Origin: an uncultured Parabacteroides sp.
GTDB taxonomy: Bacteria > Bacteroidota > Bacteroidia > Bacteroidales > Tannerellaceae
Length of the DNA: 64,000 nt
Direction: 5' to 3'
Assembly: GCF_905196875.1 (NCBI RefSeq)
Contig: NZ_CAJJWO010000026.1
Span: 1 to 64,000, forward strand
The notes under the pieces: model-generated
Database searches by the model: none
What the model saw: only the letters and a program-made list of their open reading frames with translations
Told to the model about the DNA's origin: nothing
Shown here: positions 35,619 to 45,807 of the stretch, piece after piece
Layout of the letters: each line of letters opens with the position of its first letter
Position numbering within the stretch: the first letter of the stretch is position 1
Made by a program: the position numbers and the translations under genes

Positions 35619-36083
35619 ATGTCAGTAGAAAAGAAAAGAGAATTGCAGGTAGCCGCTTTAGAGAACGGAACTGCTATCGACCATATCCCCCCCAGCCAGT
35701 TATTTAAAGTAGCCAAGTTGCTGGGCCTTGAAAATATGGATAACACAATCACGATCGGAAACAATTTCCACAGCAATAAAATGGGTTGCAAAGGTGTAAT
35801 CAAGATCTCTGATAAATTCTTTGAGGAAGACGAGATTAACCGTATCGCCCTGATCGCTCCAAAAGTGATCCTGAACATTATCCGTGATTACGAGGTTGTA
35901 GAAAAGAAAACGGTCACTTTGCCGGACGAACTGGTTGGTCTGGTAAAATGCAATAATCCGAAATGTATCACCAATAACGAACCGATGCCAAGTCGCTTCG
36001 AGGTGATAGATAAGGAAAAAGGCACGATCAAATGTCATTATTGCGAACGTAAGATCAATAAAGAAGATATCATTATTAAATAA
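35619..36083 (+). CDS. pyrI: Aspartate carbamoyltransferase regulatory subunit
   Basis: A 154-residue PyrI. The N-terminal allosteric domain has AALENGTAIDHIPPSQLFKVAKLLGL. The C-terminal zinc domain has four cysteines in LVKCNNPKCITNNE and IKCHYCERK. It binds CTP/ATP and couples them to PyrB activity. Confidence 0.97.
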   Translation: MSVEKKRELQVAALENGTAIDHIPPSQLFKVAKLLGLENMDNTITIGNNFHSNKMGCKGVIKISDKFFEEDEINRIALIAPKVILNIIRDYEVVEKKTVTLPDELVGLVKCNNPKCITNNEPMPSRFEVIDKEKGTIKCHYCERKINKEDIIIK

Positions 36084-36088
36084 ATAAT

Positions 36089-36655
36089 ATGAAGCAGAAC
36101 TGGAAGCCCGGTACCATGATCTATCCATTGCCAGCAGTAATGGTTAGTTGTGGTAGCGAACCTTCAGAATACAATATCATTACTGTGGCGTGGGTTGGTA
36201 CGATTTGTACCAATCCACCCATGTGTTATATATCCGTACGTCCCGAACGTCATTCCTATCCTGTTCTGAAAAAGAATATGGAATTTGTTATCAACCTGAC
36301 CACACGCGAACTGGCTTATGCCACCGACTGGTGCGGTGTGAACTCGGGAAAAGACCATCATAAATTTGAGGAAATGGGACTTACGCCTGGTAAAGCGACC
36401 CGGGTCGATTGTCCTACCATAGAAGAAGCTCCTCTCTGTATCGAATGCCGGGTAAAAGAAGTAATTGCCCTGGGCAGTCACGATATGTTTATCGCCGACG
36501 TACTGAATGTACAGGCAGACGACCGGTATCTGGACCCGCAAACAGGAGCATTCGACATGCAACGTGCCGACCTGTTGGCTTACTCGCATGGAAAATATTA
36601 CGGACTGGGAGACTTTGTCGGTAAGTTCGGCTGGTCGGTGAAAAAGAAAAAATAA
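36089..36655 (+). CDS. Flavin reductase-like protein
   Basis: A 188-residue FMN-binding split-barrel protein: GTMIYPLPAVMVSCGSEPSEYNIITVAWVGTICTNPPMCYISVRPERHSYP is the flavin-binding half, followed by FVINLTTRELAYATDWCGVNSGKDHHKF. Members reduce or bind flavins; the partner is unknown. It begins 5 bp after pyrI and ends 5 bp before the barrel gene, so it belongs to the pyr operon transcript. Confidence 0.88.
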   Translation: MKQNWKPGTMIYPLPAVMVSCGSEPSEYNIITVAWVGTICTNPPMCYISVRPERHSYPVLKKNMEFVINLTTRELAYATDWCGVNSGKDHHKFEEMGLTPGKATRVDCPTIEEAPLCIECRVKEVIALGSHDMFIADVLNVQADDRYLDPQTGAFDMQRADLLAYSHGKYYGLGDFVGKFGWSVKKKK

Positions 36656-36660
36656 GTATT

Positions 36661-37377
36661 ATGAAAAAGATCTTCCTTCTGTTGTTTATGTCTTTTGCCG
36701 GTATCTCCGTCCAGGCACAAAAGTTTATCCAGATCGAGGATAAAGCTTTCAATTTCGGAGCTAAAGTCGGTGTCAACTCAACTTTCCCGATCGTGAACTC
36801 GCTCAGGATCGATGATGTCGAAGCCGAGAACATCCGGTTGCAATACAAGGTTGGTTACCAGGCTTCTATCTTTTGCAGGATCAACATCGATCGTTTTTTT
36901 ATTCAGCCTGATCTGTCCTGGTATCGGACAGAAGGCGATATCTTTTTCTCACTACCGGAAACAGAAAGTGCCGGAACCATGGCAGGCAAAAATTCCGGAA
37001 ACGACCAGCTTAAACTTAAGTCTACCTCTTTGGAACTTCCGGTCATGATCGGATATTATCTGGTGAAAGAGGGTCCGTATGCTCTCAGTATGATGGTCGG
37101 ACCTAAATTGAAATACAATTATAAGTTACGCTACACGACCCATTTCTCCGAACTTACCAATGAATATATCAATGACAATACACCTTTCGGTATAGGTATT
37201 GCCGCCGGGCTGGGCGTAAGCATCTGGCGTCTGTTCTTTGAGTTTACCTACGAGTTCGGAATCAACCAGATCGAATCCGATTTCAAAGACCGATCATCAC
37301 AATTGCCTGTCGAACGAAATATTTCGATCGACAAGCGTACCAATATGATGAGTTTCTCACTGGGATTTCTTTTCTGA
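36661..37377 (+). CDS. PorT-family outer-membrane beta-barrel protein
   Basis: A 238-residue protein with signal peptide (ending VQAQ) and alternating strands of an eight-stranded barrel, ending in MMSFSLGFLF with the usual terminal aromatic residue. It belongs to the OMP_b-brl_2/PorT-like group but does not look like the true T9SS PorT. The function is unknown. It is the last gene of the pyr transcript and its stop touches the stop of the opposite gene, with no terminator between them. Confidence 0.82.
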   Translation: MKKIFLLLFMSFAGISVQAQKFIQIEDKAFNFGAKVGVNSTFPIVNSLRIDDVEAENIRLQYKVGYQASIFCRINIDRFFIQPDLSWYRTEGDIFFSLPETESAGTMAGKNSGNDQLKLKSTSLELPVMIGYYLVKEGPYALSMMVGPKLKYNYKLRYTTHFSELTNEYINDNTPFGIGIAAGLGVSIWRLFFEFTYEFGINQIESDFKDRSSQLPVERNISIDKRTNMMSFSLGFLF

Positions 37378-40251
37378 TTATTTTCCGCATATATCCTTGA
37401 AAGGACACCAGGCACAGGCTTTTTCCGTCGGGGTCTGCACGAATGGTTTCTCGCGGCTGAATATTTCATCCAGACAGCCGCGCAAACCGTCTTCGAAGGC
37501 TGCCGAATATTCCGCAAAATCAGTCACCCGTTCCGACCGGGTTCTTTCTATACGGCGGCTTACGGCTGCATCGAACGAGTCTGAGAAAAGCGTACGCATA
37601 TAATAGATACCCGGCTGAAGTTTTTTCCCCGCCGGAACTTCTCCATACATCAAAGAATACATGAAGACCTGCATCACTGCTTTGGCACGGTCTTTCTCTT
37701 CCATATCGAACAGACTTTCCACGGTAGTAAACGTAGAAGTCCCGCTACCGCTCTTGTAGTCGATAATACGGACAGCATCCCGCACCTCGTCGATGCGGTC
37801 GATAAAACCTTTCAACTGGATCTCCGAGCGGTCGCTCAGGGTAAAGAGACGGTTGATCAGTCTCTCGGATTCGATGTATTTGAACGGGGTGAGCTTGCTG
37901 TCGCGCTCCAGTATCTTTTCGACATATTTACGGATCATTTCACCGATCAGGAAGTTCTGTCCTGTCAGCGGACGCACCACGTCTGTCTTGAAAAAGACCT
38001 CAGCGAATGCACGTGCAATGGCGCCGGTCAGTACCGGAGTATCTTTTTTGATGGCTTTCAGCAAATCGGCTGTCACCATCTTTCCACAAAGAGGTTCATA
38101 TAATTCTTCCATTACCTTATGCAAGATACTACCGAACACATTACTCTCTATCGTCTCACTCACCTCCTCTTCTTCACGGATACCTTCAACGACTGAGAAA
38201 TAGAACTTAAGCGGACAATCCAGATAGGTATTTACGGCGCTGGCGGAAATGGCACGTACACCACCCTTACGGAATGCCGCCAAACGCGCCATCACCTCAT
38301 CGGTCTTTTGGACCTGTAAGGCCGGAGTCTTAGCGGACGAGACATTATAGACAACCAATTTATCATGCATCGGCTGTTCATAATGATAATGCAACTGATG
38401 GACGAAACGGCTCACCTCTCCCGTCTGCAATCCGTTACTCCGGGTGTCATATAATAGGCTGACATGGCTTGCCCGATAGATCAGGCGATAGAAGTGATAG
38501 GCCCAGACACTGTCCTGATGCTCGTAGGTGGGTAATCCGAACCCACGACGCAAGTTATACGGGATAAACGAATTGGCCGCTTTCCTCAACGGGAAGATCC
38601 CTTCATTCATAGAAAGAATGATCAGGCGGTCGAAATCGAGTGCACGGGTTTCCAGTACTCCCATAATCTGCAGGCCGGAAAGCGGTTCACCCCGGAAAGG
38701 AATCGTAATCGTATCCGTCACACGTTTCAGCAGGCGGAAATAGGTGTCGATCTTCATTTCAATACCGGTGTCCTGCATGATCTCTTTCATACGGTTCACA
38801 GTCGTGAAATAATGGAAGATAAATTCCTGTTCGATATCATTGGTCCGCTGGGTAGCGTCTTCTTCCTCTTCGTTGGAAAGGGTGTACATCACCTTATTCA
38901 GTTCCTGCAAGACATTGATTAGGTAATCGGAGAAGGTTTCGACATCCGTTACCGGAGTAAACAGAACAGAAAGAAGAGCAGTTTTACCCAGATCGGCAGA
39001 AGTAATATATATCTTATTGTTCTCAGCTATATCCCTGATCAGGAAAGAGACAGTCTCCGGGTTCGTGGTGCTGATATACCGGTGGTTCAGTATAGGCAAT
39101 ACATCACGGAAATAAAACATCGGCTGCCGGTCTACGTAACGGACATTCTTTTGCAGTGCCAGAATATATTCCATCAGTGAAGCCACTGGCGTACCGGCCA
39201 GCGGATACCCCATCGTTACATTAATACGGCGGATTTGCTCGGGAATTGCATTGAGTACAGGGATAAGCAAATGTTCGTCCGGCAGGATAACAGCCGTACG
39301 TAATGCCTCTTCGGGACTCATTTCATCTTCTTTGCAAAGTTCATTCAATAAGGAATATACCTGTTTGGCCTGGCCGATACCTGAAGGAATACCGATCACT
39401 TCGATATTTGTGTTTACCTCTTCTTCTTTGGGAAGAGGATATTTCGAAGGGAAGTTCTTCAGGTTACGTTCCACGAAATAAGAGGCTTTGTTATTAGGGT
39501 CAGTCACTTTGGCTGAAGCATAATCCCAGTAGAAATCGGCGATCTCTCTTTTCTGGAGCTGCAAGAGGAAACGTTCCTCTGCAACAGAAAGGGCGTTCAA
39601 TCCTACAAAGACGACCTTCGTATAAGGCAGGTCACAACAACGATCCTGCTCCATCTGCTCGACAACCTCACGGAAGATCATTCCCTCATAGCCTTTGCCT
39701 TCGGCAGCGAGGGCCTTCTTCAGGTCATCATACAATGTATAAAGTATCTTCCATACAGCAAGGAATTCTTCCTGGTTGGGCGAATCGCCTTTCGGATAAA
39801 ATGAGGACCAGAAAGTACGGATAGCGGCAATCTGATCTTCATCCAGAAAGCTGAAATCATTCTCTATCTCGCGCAAGTCGGTAACGTTGGTAAAGAGCAT
39901 ACGTGCATCCGCCATGTATTTATCGACATCGTCGAAATCGTTCAATAGCATCTCACCCCAATACAGGAATTCGTCGAATGTTTCTGTCGAACCGCTATGG
40001 CGTATATATATATCGTATAACATAAACAGCATATTGATACGGTCGGCTGTCTGCTTACCGCTTAGCTGCACGAACAGGTCGTTGATCGTGAGGATGGTTG
40101 GCGAGAAAAGAGGTTTCTCGGCTACCTCCGAAAGATATTTTTGAAAGAAAAGTCCCGTTCGGCGGTTAGGAAACACAAAAGCAAGCTTGCAGACTTCCGC
40201 ACCGTATTGCTGATAGAATATAGAAGCTATCTGATATAAGAATGGTTTCAT
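37378..40251 (-). CDS. AddB-like PD-(D/E)XK nuclease/helicase-fold protein
   Basis: A 957-residue protein. The N-terminal two-thirds is a degenerate UvrD-like helicase (FPNRRTGLFFQKYL at the start, then RALDFDRLIILSMNEGIFPLRKA). The C-terminal RecB-type nuclease has VRIIDYKSGSG. Cysteines for an iron-sulfur cluster are visible in YLDCPLKFYF and in CAWCPFKDIC at the very end (about 946, 949 and 955), as in AddB. With an AddA partner, such proteins process double-strand breaks. No addA lies in the window. Its start overlaps the stop of the aldo/keto reductase gene by 4 bp. Confidence 0.88.
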   Translation of the reverse strand: MKPFLYQIASIFYQQYGAEVCKLAFVFPNRRTGLFFQKYLSEVAEKPLFSPTILTINDLFVQLSGKQTADRINMLFMLYDIYIRHSGSTETFDEFLYWGEMLLNDFDDVDKYMADARMLFTNVTDLREIENDFSFLDEDQIAAIRTFWSSFYPKGDSPNQEEFLAVWKILYTLYDDLKKALAAEGKGYEGMIFREVVEQMEQDRCCDLPYTKVVFVGLNALSVAEERFLLQLQKREIADFYWDYASAKVTDPNNKASYFVERNLKNFPSKYPLPKEEEVNTNIEVIGIPSGIGQAKQVYSLLNELCKEDEMSPEEALRTAVILPDEHLLIPVLNAIPEQIRRINVTMGYPLAGTPVASLMEYILALQKNVRYVDRQPMFYFRDVLPILNHRYISTTNPETVSFLIRDIAENNKIYITSADLGKTALLSVLFTPVTDVETFSDYLINVLQELNKVMYTLSNEEEEDATQRTNDIEQEFIFHYFTTVNRMKEIMQDTGIEMKIDTYFRLLKRVTDTITIPFRGEPLSGLQIMGVLETRALDFDRLIILSMNEGIFPLRKAANSFIPYNLRRGFGLPTYEHQDSVWAYHFYRLIYRASHVSLLYDTRSNGLQTGEVSRFVHQLHYHYEQPMHDKLVVYNVSSAKTPALQVQKTDEVMARLAAFRKGGVRAISASAVNTYLDCPLKFYFSVVEGIREEEEVSETIESNVFGSILHKVMEELYEPLCGKMVTADLLKAIKKDTPVLTGAIARAFAEVFFKTDVVRPLTGQNFLIGEMIRKYVEKILERDSKLTPFKYIESERLINRLFTLSDRSEIQLKGFIDRIDEVRDAVRIIDYKSGSGTSTFTTVESLFDMEEKDRAKAVMQVFMYSLMYGEVPAGKKLQPGIYYMRTLFSDSFDAAVSRRIERTRSERVTDFAEYSAAFEDGLRGCLDEIFSREKPFVQTPTEKACAWCPFKDICGK

Positions 40252-41237
40252 ATTCTTTTAATCCTTTCTTGCTCTTCCGCTGTAAAACTGATATTCTCCA
40301 ATGCTTTCAGATTATCGAGCAACTGATCTACCGAACTGGCTCCGACAAGTACACTGGTTACGCGGTCGTCTTTCAGCAACCAGGCCAAAGCCATCTCTGC
40401 CAATGTCTGTCCACGTTCCATCGCCAACTCGTTCAACTGACGGATCTTGTTTATTTTTTCTTCCGTCACCTGCTCACGTTGCAAGTGTCCGGTCGATTTA
40501 GCAGCTCTGGAGTTTTCAGGTATTCCATGCAGGTATTTATTGGTAAGCATTCCTTGCGCCAAAGGTGAAAAGGCAATCATACCGACTCCTTCTTCTTTCA
40601 ATAAAGGCAATAAATCGGGTTCAGTCCAACGGTCGAACAGGGAATAACGTGCCTGATGAATCAGGCAGGGCACACGATGTTCTTTCAATATCGCGAGGGC
40701 TTTCGCTGTCTGCTCTGCATTATAATTGGAGATGCCGACATACAAGGCTTTCCCCTGACGGACAATATCAGCCAAAGCACCCATCGTTTCTTCCAGAGGC
40801 GTTTCCGGATCAGGACGGTGTGAATAGAAAATATCCACATAATCGAGGTCCATACGTTTTAAGCTCTGGTCCAGACTTGCCATCAGATATTTACGACTTC
40901 CCCAGTTTCCATACGGGCCGGGCCACATATCGTAACCGGCTTTGGTCGAAATAAGGAGTTCGTCACGATAGGCGCCGAGACCTTTTTTCAATATCCTGCC
41001 GAAGTTCTCTTCCGCCGATCCGTAGACCGGTCCGTAATTATTAGCCAAATCAAAATGGGTGATCCCATTGTCGAAAGCGGCATGAGCGATTCTGATAAAG
41101 TTGCTGAATACGTCCACACTTCCGAAGTTATGCCATAACCCCAGTGAAATAGCCGGCAGTAATATCCCGCTACGGCCGCAACGACGATACATCATTCCGT
41201 TGTATCTGTTTTCATTTGCCTTGTATATACTTTCCAT
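40248..41237 (-). CDS. Aldo/keto reductase
   Basis: A 329-residue NADPH-dependent reductase of the YghZ/MgrA-like group. The catalytic tetrad is seen in HFDLANNYGPVYG (Asp, Tyr), LISTKAGYDMWPGPYG (Lys) and DIFYSHRPDPETPLEE (His). A C-terminal cofactor motif TSVLVGASSVDQLLDNL is present. It probably detoxifies aldehydes such as methylglyoxal. It is translationally coupled to the nuclease gene by a 4-bp overlap. Confidence 0.93.
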   Translation of the reverse strand: MESIYKANENRYNGMMYRRCGRSGILLPAISLGLWHNFGSVDVFSNFIRIAHAAFDNGITHFDLANNYGPVYGSAEENFGRILKKGLGAYRDELLISTKAGYDMWPGPYGNWGSRKYLMASLDQSLKRMDLDYVDIFYSHRPDPETPLEETMGALADIVRQGKALYVGISNYNAEQTAKALAILKEHRVPCLIHQARYSLFDRWTEPDLLPLLKEEGVGMIAFSPLAQGMLTNKYLHGIPENSRAAKSTGHLQREQVTEEKINKIRQLNELAMERGQTLAEMALAWLLKDDRVTSVLVGASSVDQLLDNLKALENISFTAEEQERIKRI

Positions 41238-41255
41238 GGTTTATTTTATTTCCTA

Positions 41256-41263
41256 CAAATGTA
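41256..41263 (-). promoter_or_regulatory. -7 box for the aldo/keto reductase gene
   Basis: TACATTTG on the minus strand lies 19 bp before the start at 41237, in the 33-bp gap after porU. Confidence 0.5.
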
Positions 41264-41270
41264 GATAAAA

Positions 41271-44200
41271 TCACCATAAAATAATCATTTTCTCCGTCTC
41301 AGTTGCTTCTTTCGAATTATTGGTGCTGATAGCGGCACGGTATAAATAAATGCCAGGGCGTACATGCGAGCCTGCATTATTTCTCAAATCCCAATCGATC
41401 ACATAGTCTTTAAACAATTCGGACGATCCTGTTTCCTCATGCTTCCAGTGTAAACGTCCGCTAATATCATAGACCATGATGCCGACCTTCATCTGTGTCT
41501 CAGGACGATTGTGTGAAAGATGAAACTTCACATTGCCGTTGGCCGGCGGCGGGGTTGCAATGATACGGGAGAGGAAAGGTTTCAAACCTTCCACTACCTC
41601 GAATCGGAAAGTATAACTCGTTGGATTGTTCATTATATCCCAAACCTTGAATTCGGCTTCATGCAAACCCGGTTTCAATGCCGGAACAGCAAACCTAACA
41701 ATGCCTTCTCCTTCCGAGTCGGGAACAAATTCATAATACCGGTTTAACGTATAGTTTGTTGCCGGATTATTATCAATATTGAGTGTTATATCATGTCCGA
41801 TACTACTACCTGTCACATTTATACCGCTTTTGTCCCAGAGCTTTGCATAGAAATAAGGGGTATTATTTACCTGATCCCCACTCACAAAAGTAGAATCATT
41901 CAGAAACAAGGATCGTATTTCAGGACCTTGCGTATCATTATCCGGATCATCTTTCGTCCCATTGGCAAGGAATTTATCAAAATAACCTTGTGCATCCTCA
42001 CCCGAAGTCTCGTCAAAAGCGTATAAACTCATTTTACCGCAAGTTTTCGCTGAATAGGAAATGTCCTTTGGTACTTTAAAGGTGAATTTGAACTTACCGT
42101 CTTTCACAGAACCGCCTCCTTCAAAAACAGTATTAAAGTAATCATGATAATAGATCTTATTTTTATAAGGATTATTTCCCAATGTGGAATCTTTTCGGTA
42201 GCCATCCAGGATCTTTGTACGCAATTCTCCATTAAAATCAGAGACGAGGCTTCCTTTCGTATCTAGAATATCTCCTTCCAAAGTTATCCAGGCATTTGCA
42301 TTAAAAACAACCGTATCTTTTTCTATCGCCAAACCGTTAATTGCGGTAACCTGAACACGATGCTTGGGATAAGACAACTTCAATGCCGGATCACCGATCA
42401 GACAGAAGCCTAGTTTGCGTACATCAGAAGAATTAGACTTCGTTTTCCTTATAATATCACCTAACGTTAGTTGAGAATATTTCTTATCAAATAACAAATT
42501 CATAAACTTCGCGTTAATCTCCTCATTAATATCCACAAAAGCTACGCGAGAAGTAGTAAACAAGGCAATACCACCGCTCTTCTCTCTTAAAAACACATCT
42601 TCTCCGGCAGATGTAGCCACAGCATCAAAACGACAAAAGTCGCAGGTTGCAGTGATCCATAAAGGTAAATGTTTGTATGTATATTTTAAAATATCACTAT
42701 GTTTTATAACCATTTCGTCACTCAGACTCTCCGTGTTTCCGTGGCCAACATAGTTCAGGAGAAACATTCCATTTCTCAGTTTCTCTATAATTCTCTCTTC
42801 CACTTCCGGATATTTGCCACCACCTCCCAGATCCTTTTTAAAGGCATCGAAATAAATTTTATTTGCGATATACTCCTGACGGGACTCTTCTATCACTTTT
42901 GCTAAAGCCTCAGCATCATTCTGATGTACAATATCAAAGCTATCCGCATTATTACCATCATCAGCTATGAAACACAGGTTGTTCTTCCAAATACTAAAAT
43001 CTGAATTATTCATATAGGAGATAACTTTATCCACAACCACTGTTGCCTGCTTACGGGTGCGAACAGGGAAACGTCCGATACCAAGATTCAAATCTGCCGA
43101 TGACAAACTTTTATTACTATCTTCCAGAAAACCGAAATAATCATCTACCGGATACGAATACATATCCAATGACTCAGTCGTTTGATAGGTTAGCAACATA
43201 TTCATTCTCTCACTCTCACTCACATCCTGCCAATCTTTTGTCAGGAACCGGTTATCAAACGAACCGTCTCCAAAAAGCAAAAGATATTTAGGAGATTTTG
43301 CGTTGTCTTTACCTCGGTCATAAAACATTTTCATCAGACGTCGATAAGCCGTGGCATCTGGTGTCCCGCTTGAAAATTCATTATAGATTTCCTCCGGGGT
43401 AAATATCCGGGTAATCAGACCATCTTTCTCTTCATGCGCTTTTTGCAATCTTTCCGCCTCACTTTTAAAAGCCGAAGGAGAGATAATCACCATATCGACC
43501 TGTTCAGATCCATGCAAATTCTGATTAGTAACCAGTTGTGCCTCTTTTGCTGAAATAGACGGAATAGTCTTGTCCAGCTGAATAACAACAAACTCTCTTA
43601 GCAGATCTGCTTCAGGAATTATAAATGACAAGTCTGTTCCACTCAATTCAGCCTCCATCACTTTCGGATTTAACGCATCCGTAACATCCCACACAGTCGT
43701 ATTTGAGTTGGCATTTTTTATTGTAAAACGGGATTTATGTCCTATCGATGAAACATTACGAAAAAAAGTCGGTTCATTATACGTTCGAAGTTCTCTCTTC
43801 AGGTGTACACAAATGTAATCCAGAAATGCAGTTTTATTATTTCTTTCGGAATAATTCACTTTGATAATAAAATCTTTACCTTTTTGTCCTTTCCAATAAC
43901 CAGATCCTTCAGCCGATCTGGCTTTTATATAAATGAAGTTTTTTGTACTTGAAGATATGCCCGATACAGACCCTTTCACAACATCTTCATTCTCTATCGA
44001 AAGGGTAAAATTTTTAATTTCATTCGTTTTAGCAACCAATCGGCATTTCACCATAGCATCTTCCTGCACTATTCCTTCTACATTATTAAAAGGCACTGAT
44101 ATCGACGACATAAGCGACTCTCCATAAAGTTCACGCCCCGAAGTATTGAGAGAGACCAAATCCTTTTCATGTAAAAGACAATCGTCAAAAGTATTAAATA

Positions 44201-44705
44201 CTTCCACTGCATCTTTGGACTCTGATTTTATCGTCTCCATTTCTTTTGCGTTCTGAGAAGAAGTAAGGAAATAATATCCGTATTCAGAATAAGGATTATT
44301 TGTATGAACAAAGGTCTTTCTTTCGGTTTGGCCGGTATACTGTTCAGACTTATACTCCCACTTCGTCGTCCCCCGCCCATAAAAAAGCAGATAATCATCT
44401 TTCCTCAAGACCGGAACCGCAGGCAGGTCATCCACATAAGGCTTCGAGAAATCTTCTTCGAGCGGCCAGCCGCCATAGCCATACACAGCCACTTTCGAAG
44501 GATCATCAAACCCCATCTTCTTTAGTTCGGAATTTGTTAGTTTATAGATTCCATCCTTCTCGATCGCTATTTTCACCCAGGTTCCATTGCTTAGTACGGA
44601 GTTTTTAGCATACCTCTCCTGTGCCCCTAACGAGAGCGACAGACAAAAACAAAACAGAAACACGAAACAGCTTTTCGCTGACAATCTTCTTTTGTGTAGT
44701 ATCAT
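41271..44705 (-). CDS. porU: Type IX secretion sortase PorU
   Basis: The product is 1144 residues from the ATG at 44705 (an upstream TTG adds three). It has a signal peptide ending near LGAQ, a long N-terminal beta region, and a gingipain-type C25 peptidase domain. The catalytic His is in NYVGHGNTESLSDE (about 653) and the Cys in WITATCDFCRFDAVAT (about 688). Ig-like domains and a C-terminal FlgD-like/T9SS tail follow (GIYLYRAAISTNN, then EKMIILW). PorU removes the T9SS signal of secreted proteins and links them to A-LPS at the cell surface. porV, the usual neighbour, is not adjacent. Confidence 0.93.
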   Translation of the reverse strand: MILHKRRLSAKSCFVFLFCFCLSLSLGAQERYAKNSVLSNGTWVKIAIEKDGIYKLTNSELKKMGFDDPSKVAVYGYGGWPLEEDFSKPYVDDLPAVPVLRKDDYLLFYGRGTTKWEYKSEQYTGQTERKTFVHTNNPYSEYGYYFLTSSQNAKEMETIKSESKDAVEVFNTFDDCLLHEKDLVSLNTSGRELYGESLMSSISVPFNNVEGIVQEDAMVKCRLVAKTNEIKNFTLSIENEDVVKGSVSGISSSTKNFIYIKARSAEGSGYWKGQKGKDFIIKVNYSERNNKTAFLDYICVHLKRELRTYNEPTFFRNVSSIGHKSRFTIKNANSNTTVWDVTDALNPKVMEAELSGTDLSFIIPEADLLREFVVIQLDKTIPSISAKEAQLVTNQNLHGSEQVDMVIISPSAFKSEAERLQKAHEEKDGLITRIFTPEEIYNEFSSGTPDATAYRRLMKMFYDRGKDNAKSPKYLLLFGDGSFDNRFLTKDWQDVSESERMNMLLTYQTTESLDMYSYPVDDYFGFLEDSNKSLSSADLNLGIGRFPVRTRKQATVVVDKVISYMNNSDFSIWKNNLCFIADDGNNADSFDIVHQNDAEALAKVIEESRQEYIANKIYFDAFKKDLGGGGKYPEVEERIIEKLRNGMFLLNYVGHGNTESLSDEMVIKHSDILKYTYKHLPLWITATCDFCRFDAVATSAGEDVFLREKSGGIALFTTSRVAFVDINEEINAKFMNLLFDKKYSQLTLGDIIRKTKSNSSDVRKLGFCLIGDPALKLSYPKHRVQVTAINGLAIEKDTVVFNANAWITLEGDILDTKGSLVSDFNGELRTKILDGYRKDSTLGNNPYKNKIYYHDYFNTVFEGGGSVKDGKFKFTFKVPKDISYSAKTCGKMSLYAFDETSGEDAQGYFDKFLANGTKDDPDNDTQGPEIRSLFLNDSTFVSGDQVNNTPYFYAKLWDKSGINVTGSSIGHDITLNIDNNPATNYTLNRYYEFVPDSEGEGIVRFAVPALKPGLHEAEFKVWDIMNNPTSYTFRFEVVEGLKPFLSRIIATPPPANGNVKFHLSHNRPETQMKVGIMVYDISGRLHWKHEETGSSELFKDYVIDWDLRNNAGSHVRPGIYLYRAAISTNNSKEATETEKMIILW

Positions 44706-44788
44706 ATTTTTCAACTATTCAATGATCTTTTAACGCTTCCCGTTTTGTTTTATTATAAAACAGCCGGGAATTCCCAAAAGAAGTTTAC

Positions 44789-44796
44789 TAACTTTG
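44789..44796 (+). promoter_or_regulatory. -7 box for the aldose epimerase gene
   Basis: TAACTTTG lies 34 bp before the ATG at 44831. Confidence 0.55.
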
Positions 44797-44830
44797 CTTG
44801 TCTTGAAAACGATACAAAAATTATCAGAAT

Positions 44831-45706
44831 ATGAAAACATTATCAAACGATTTACTAACCATCCAAGTGTCTCCCCACGGTGCCGAGTTAAGCAGCATTG
44901 TTGCCAATGCTACGGGAAAAGAATATCTCTGGCAAGCCGATCCGGCATTCTGGAAACGCCATTCTCCGGTTTTGTTCCCTATTGTCGGCAGTCTATGGAA
45001 TAATGAATACCGACACAACGGTGTCACTTATTCACTTTTGCAACATGGCTTTGCCCGCGACAAAGATTTTGAACTGATAAAAGAAACAGATACGGAACTA
45101 CGTTTTAAACTGACTGAAAATGAAGACACGTTAAAACTATACCCATTCCCGTTCTATCTCGAAATCGGTTACCGCCTGGCCGGTAATCAGATAGAAATCG
45201 TATGGGTTGTGAAAAATACCGGTAGCGAAGAACTGTACTTCCAAATCGGAGCACATCCTGCATTCTATTACCCCAATTATAATGCAAACAGTGAAAAACG
45301 CGGTTTCTTTGCCTTCGACCGCACAAAAGGACTAAAGTATAAACTAATTCAGGAAAAAGGCTGCTTAGGAAATCAGGAATATCCATTGCCACTGGATAAA
45401 GAAGGATTGTTGCCTCTGGATACACACACTTTCGATAAAGATGCTTTGGTTCTCGAAAACAGTCAGGTGAAACGGATAGATTTGCTCAACCAGAATGGTA
45501 GCTCCTACCTCACTGTCTATTTCACCACCCCCGTAGTCGGCCTATGGTCGCCACCTGCGAAAAATGCACCTTTTGTCTGCATCGAACCCTGGTACGGTCG
45601 TTGCGACCGGGTAAACTATACCGGTGAATACAAGGACAGAGACTGGATGCAACATCTACAACCGGGAAAGACATTCAGTGCAAGCTATCTGGTGGAGATT
45701 CATTGA
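44831..45706 (+). CDS. Aldose 1-epimerase family protein
   Basis: A 291-residue galactose-mutarotase-fold protein of the LacX-like group: YLWQADPAFWKRHSPVLFPIVGSL, then LLQHGFARDKDFE (His), FQIGAHPAFYYP (His) and PFVCIEPWYGRCDRVN (Glu). It interconverts sugar anomers; the exact sugar is unknown. The gene stands alone with its own promoter. Confidence 0.9.
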   Translation: MKTLSNDLLTIQVSPHGAELSSIVANATGKEYLWQADPAFWKRHSPVLFPIVGSLWNNEYRHNGVTYSLLQHGFARDKDFELIKETDTELRFKLTENEDTLKLYPFPFYLEIGYRLAGNQIEIVWVVKNTGSEELYFQIGAHPAFYYPNYNANSEKRGFFAFDRTKGLKYKLIQEKGCLGNQEYPLPLDKEGLLPLDTHTFDKDALVLENSQVKRIDLLNQNGSSYLTVYFTTPVVGLWSPPAKNAPFVCIEPWYGRCDRVNYTGEYKDRDWMQHLQPGKTFSASYLVEIH

Positions 45707-45738
45707 ATTTAACGGATGACAGATTGGCCTAATGGAAC

Positions 45739-45807
45739 AAAAAAAAGGCTATCTATCACAGACAGCCAATCTTCATTGTTAACCTTAAATCTAATACCAT
45801 GAAAAAC
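45739..45807 (-). ncRNA. Candidate small RNA of about 70 nt
   Basis: A minus-strand -7 box TATATTTG (45814-45821) predicts a transcript from about 45807. It would end at a perfect intrinsic terminator: an 8-bp stem with one G-U pair, a 5-nt loop (45747-45767) and eight T. No open frame fits in it. The terminator could instead serve read-through from the epimerase gene at 46011, so the RNA is a hypothesis. Confidence 0.35.
45747..45767 (-). terminator. Intrinsic terminator on the minus strand
   Basis: GGCTGTCT / AGATAGCC (one G-U pair) with a 5-nt loop is followed on the minus strand by eight T. Confidence 0.75.

Noticed and set aside
36661..37377. True T9SS component PorT
   Set aside because: Only the general barrel family fits; sequence hallmarks of PorT were not seen and the gene belongs to the pyr transcript.
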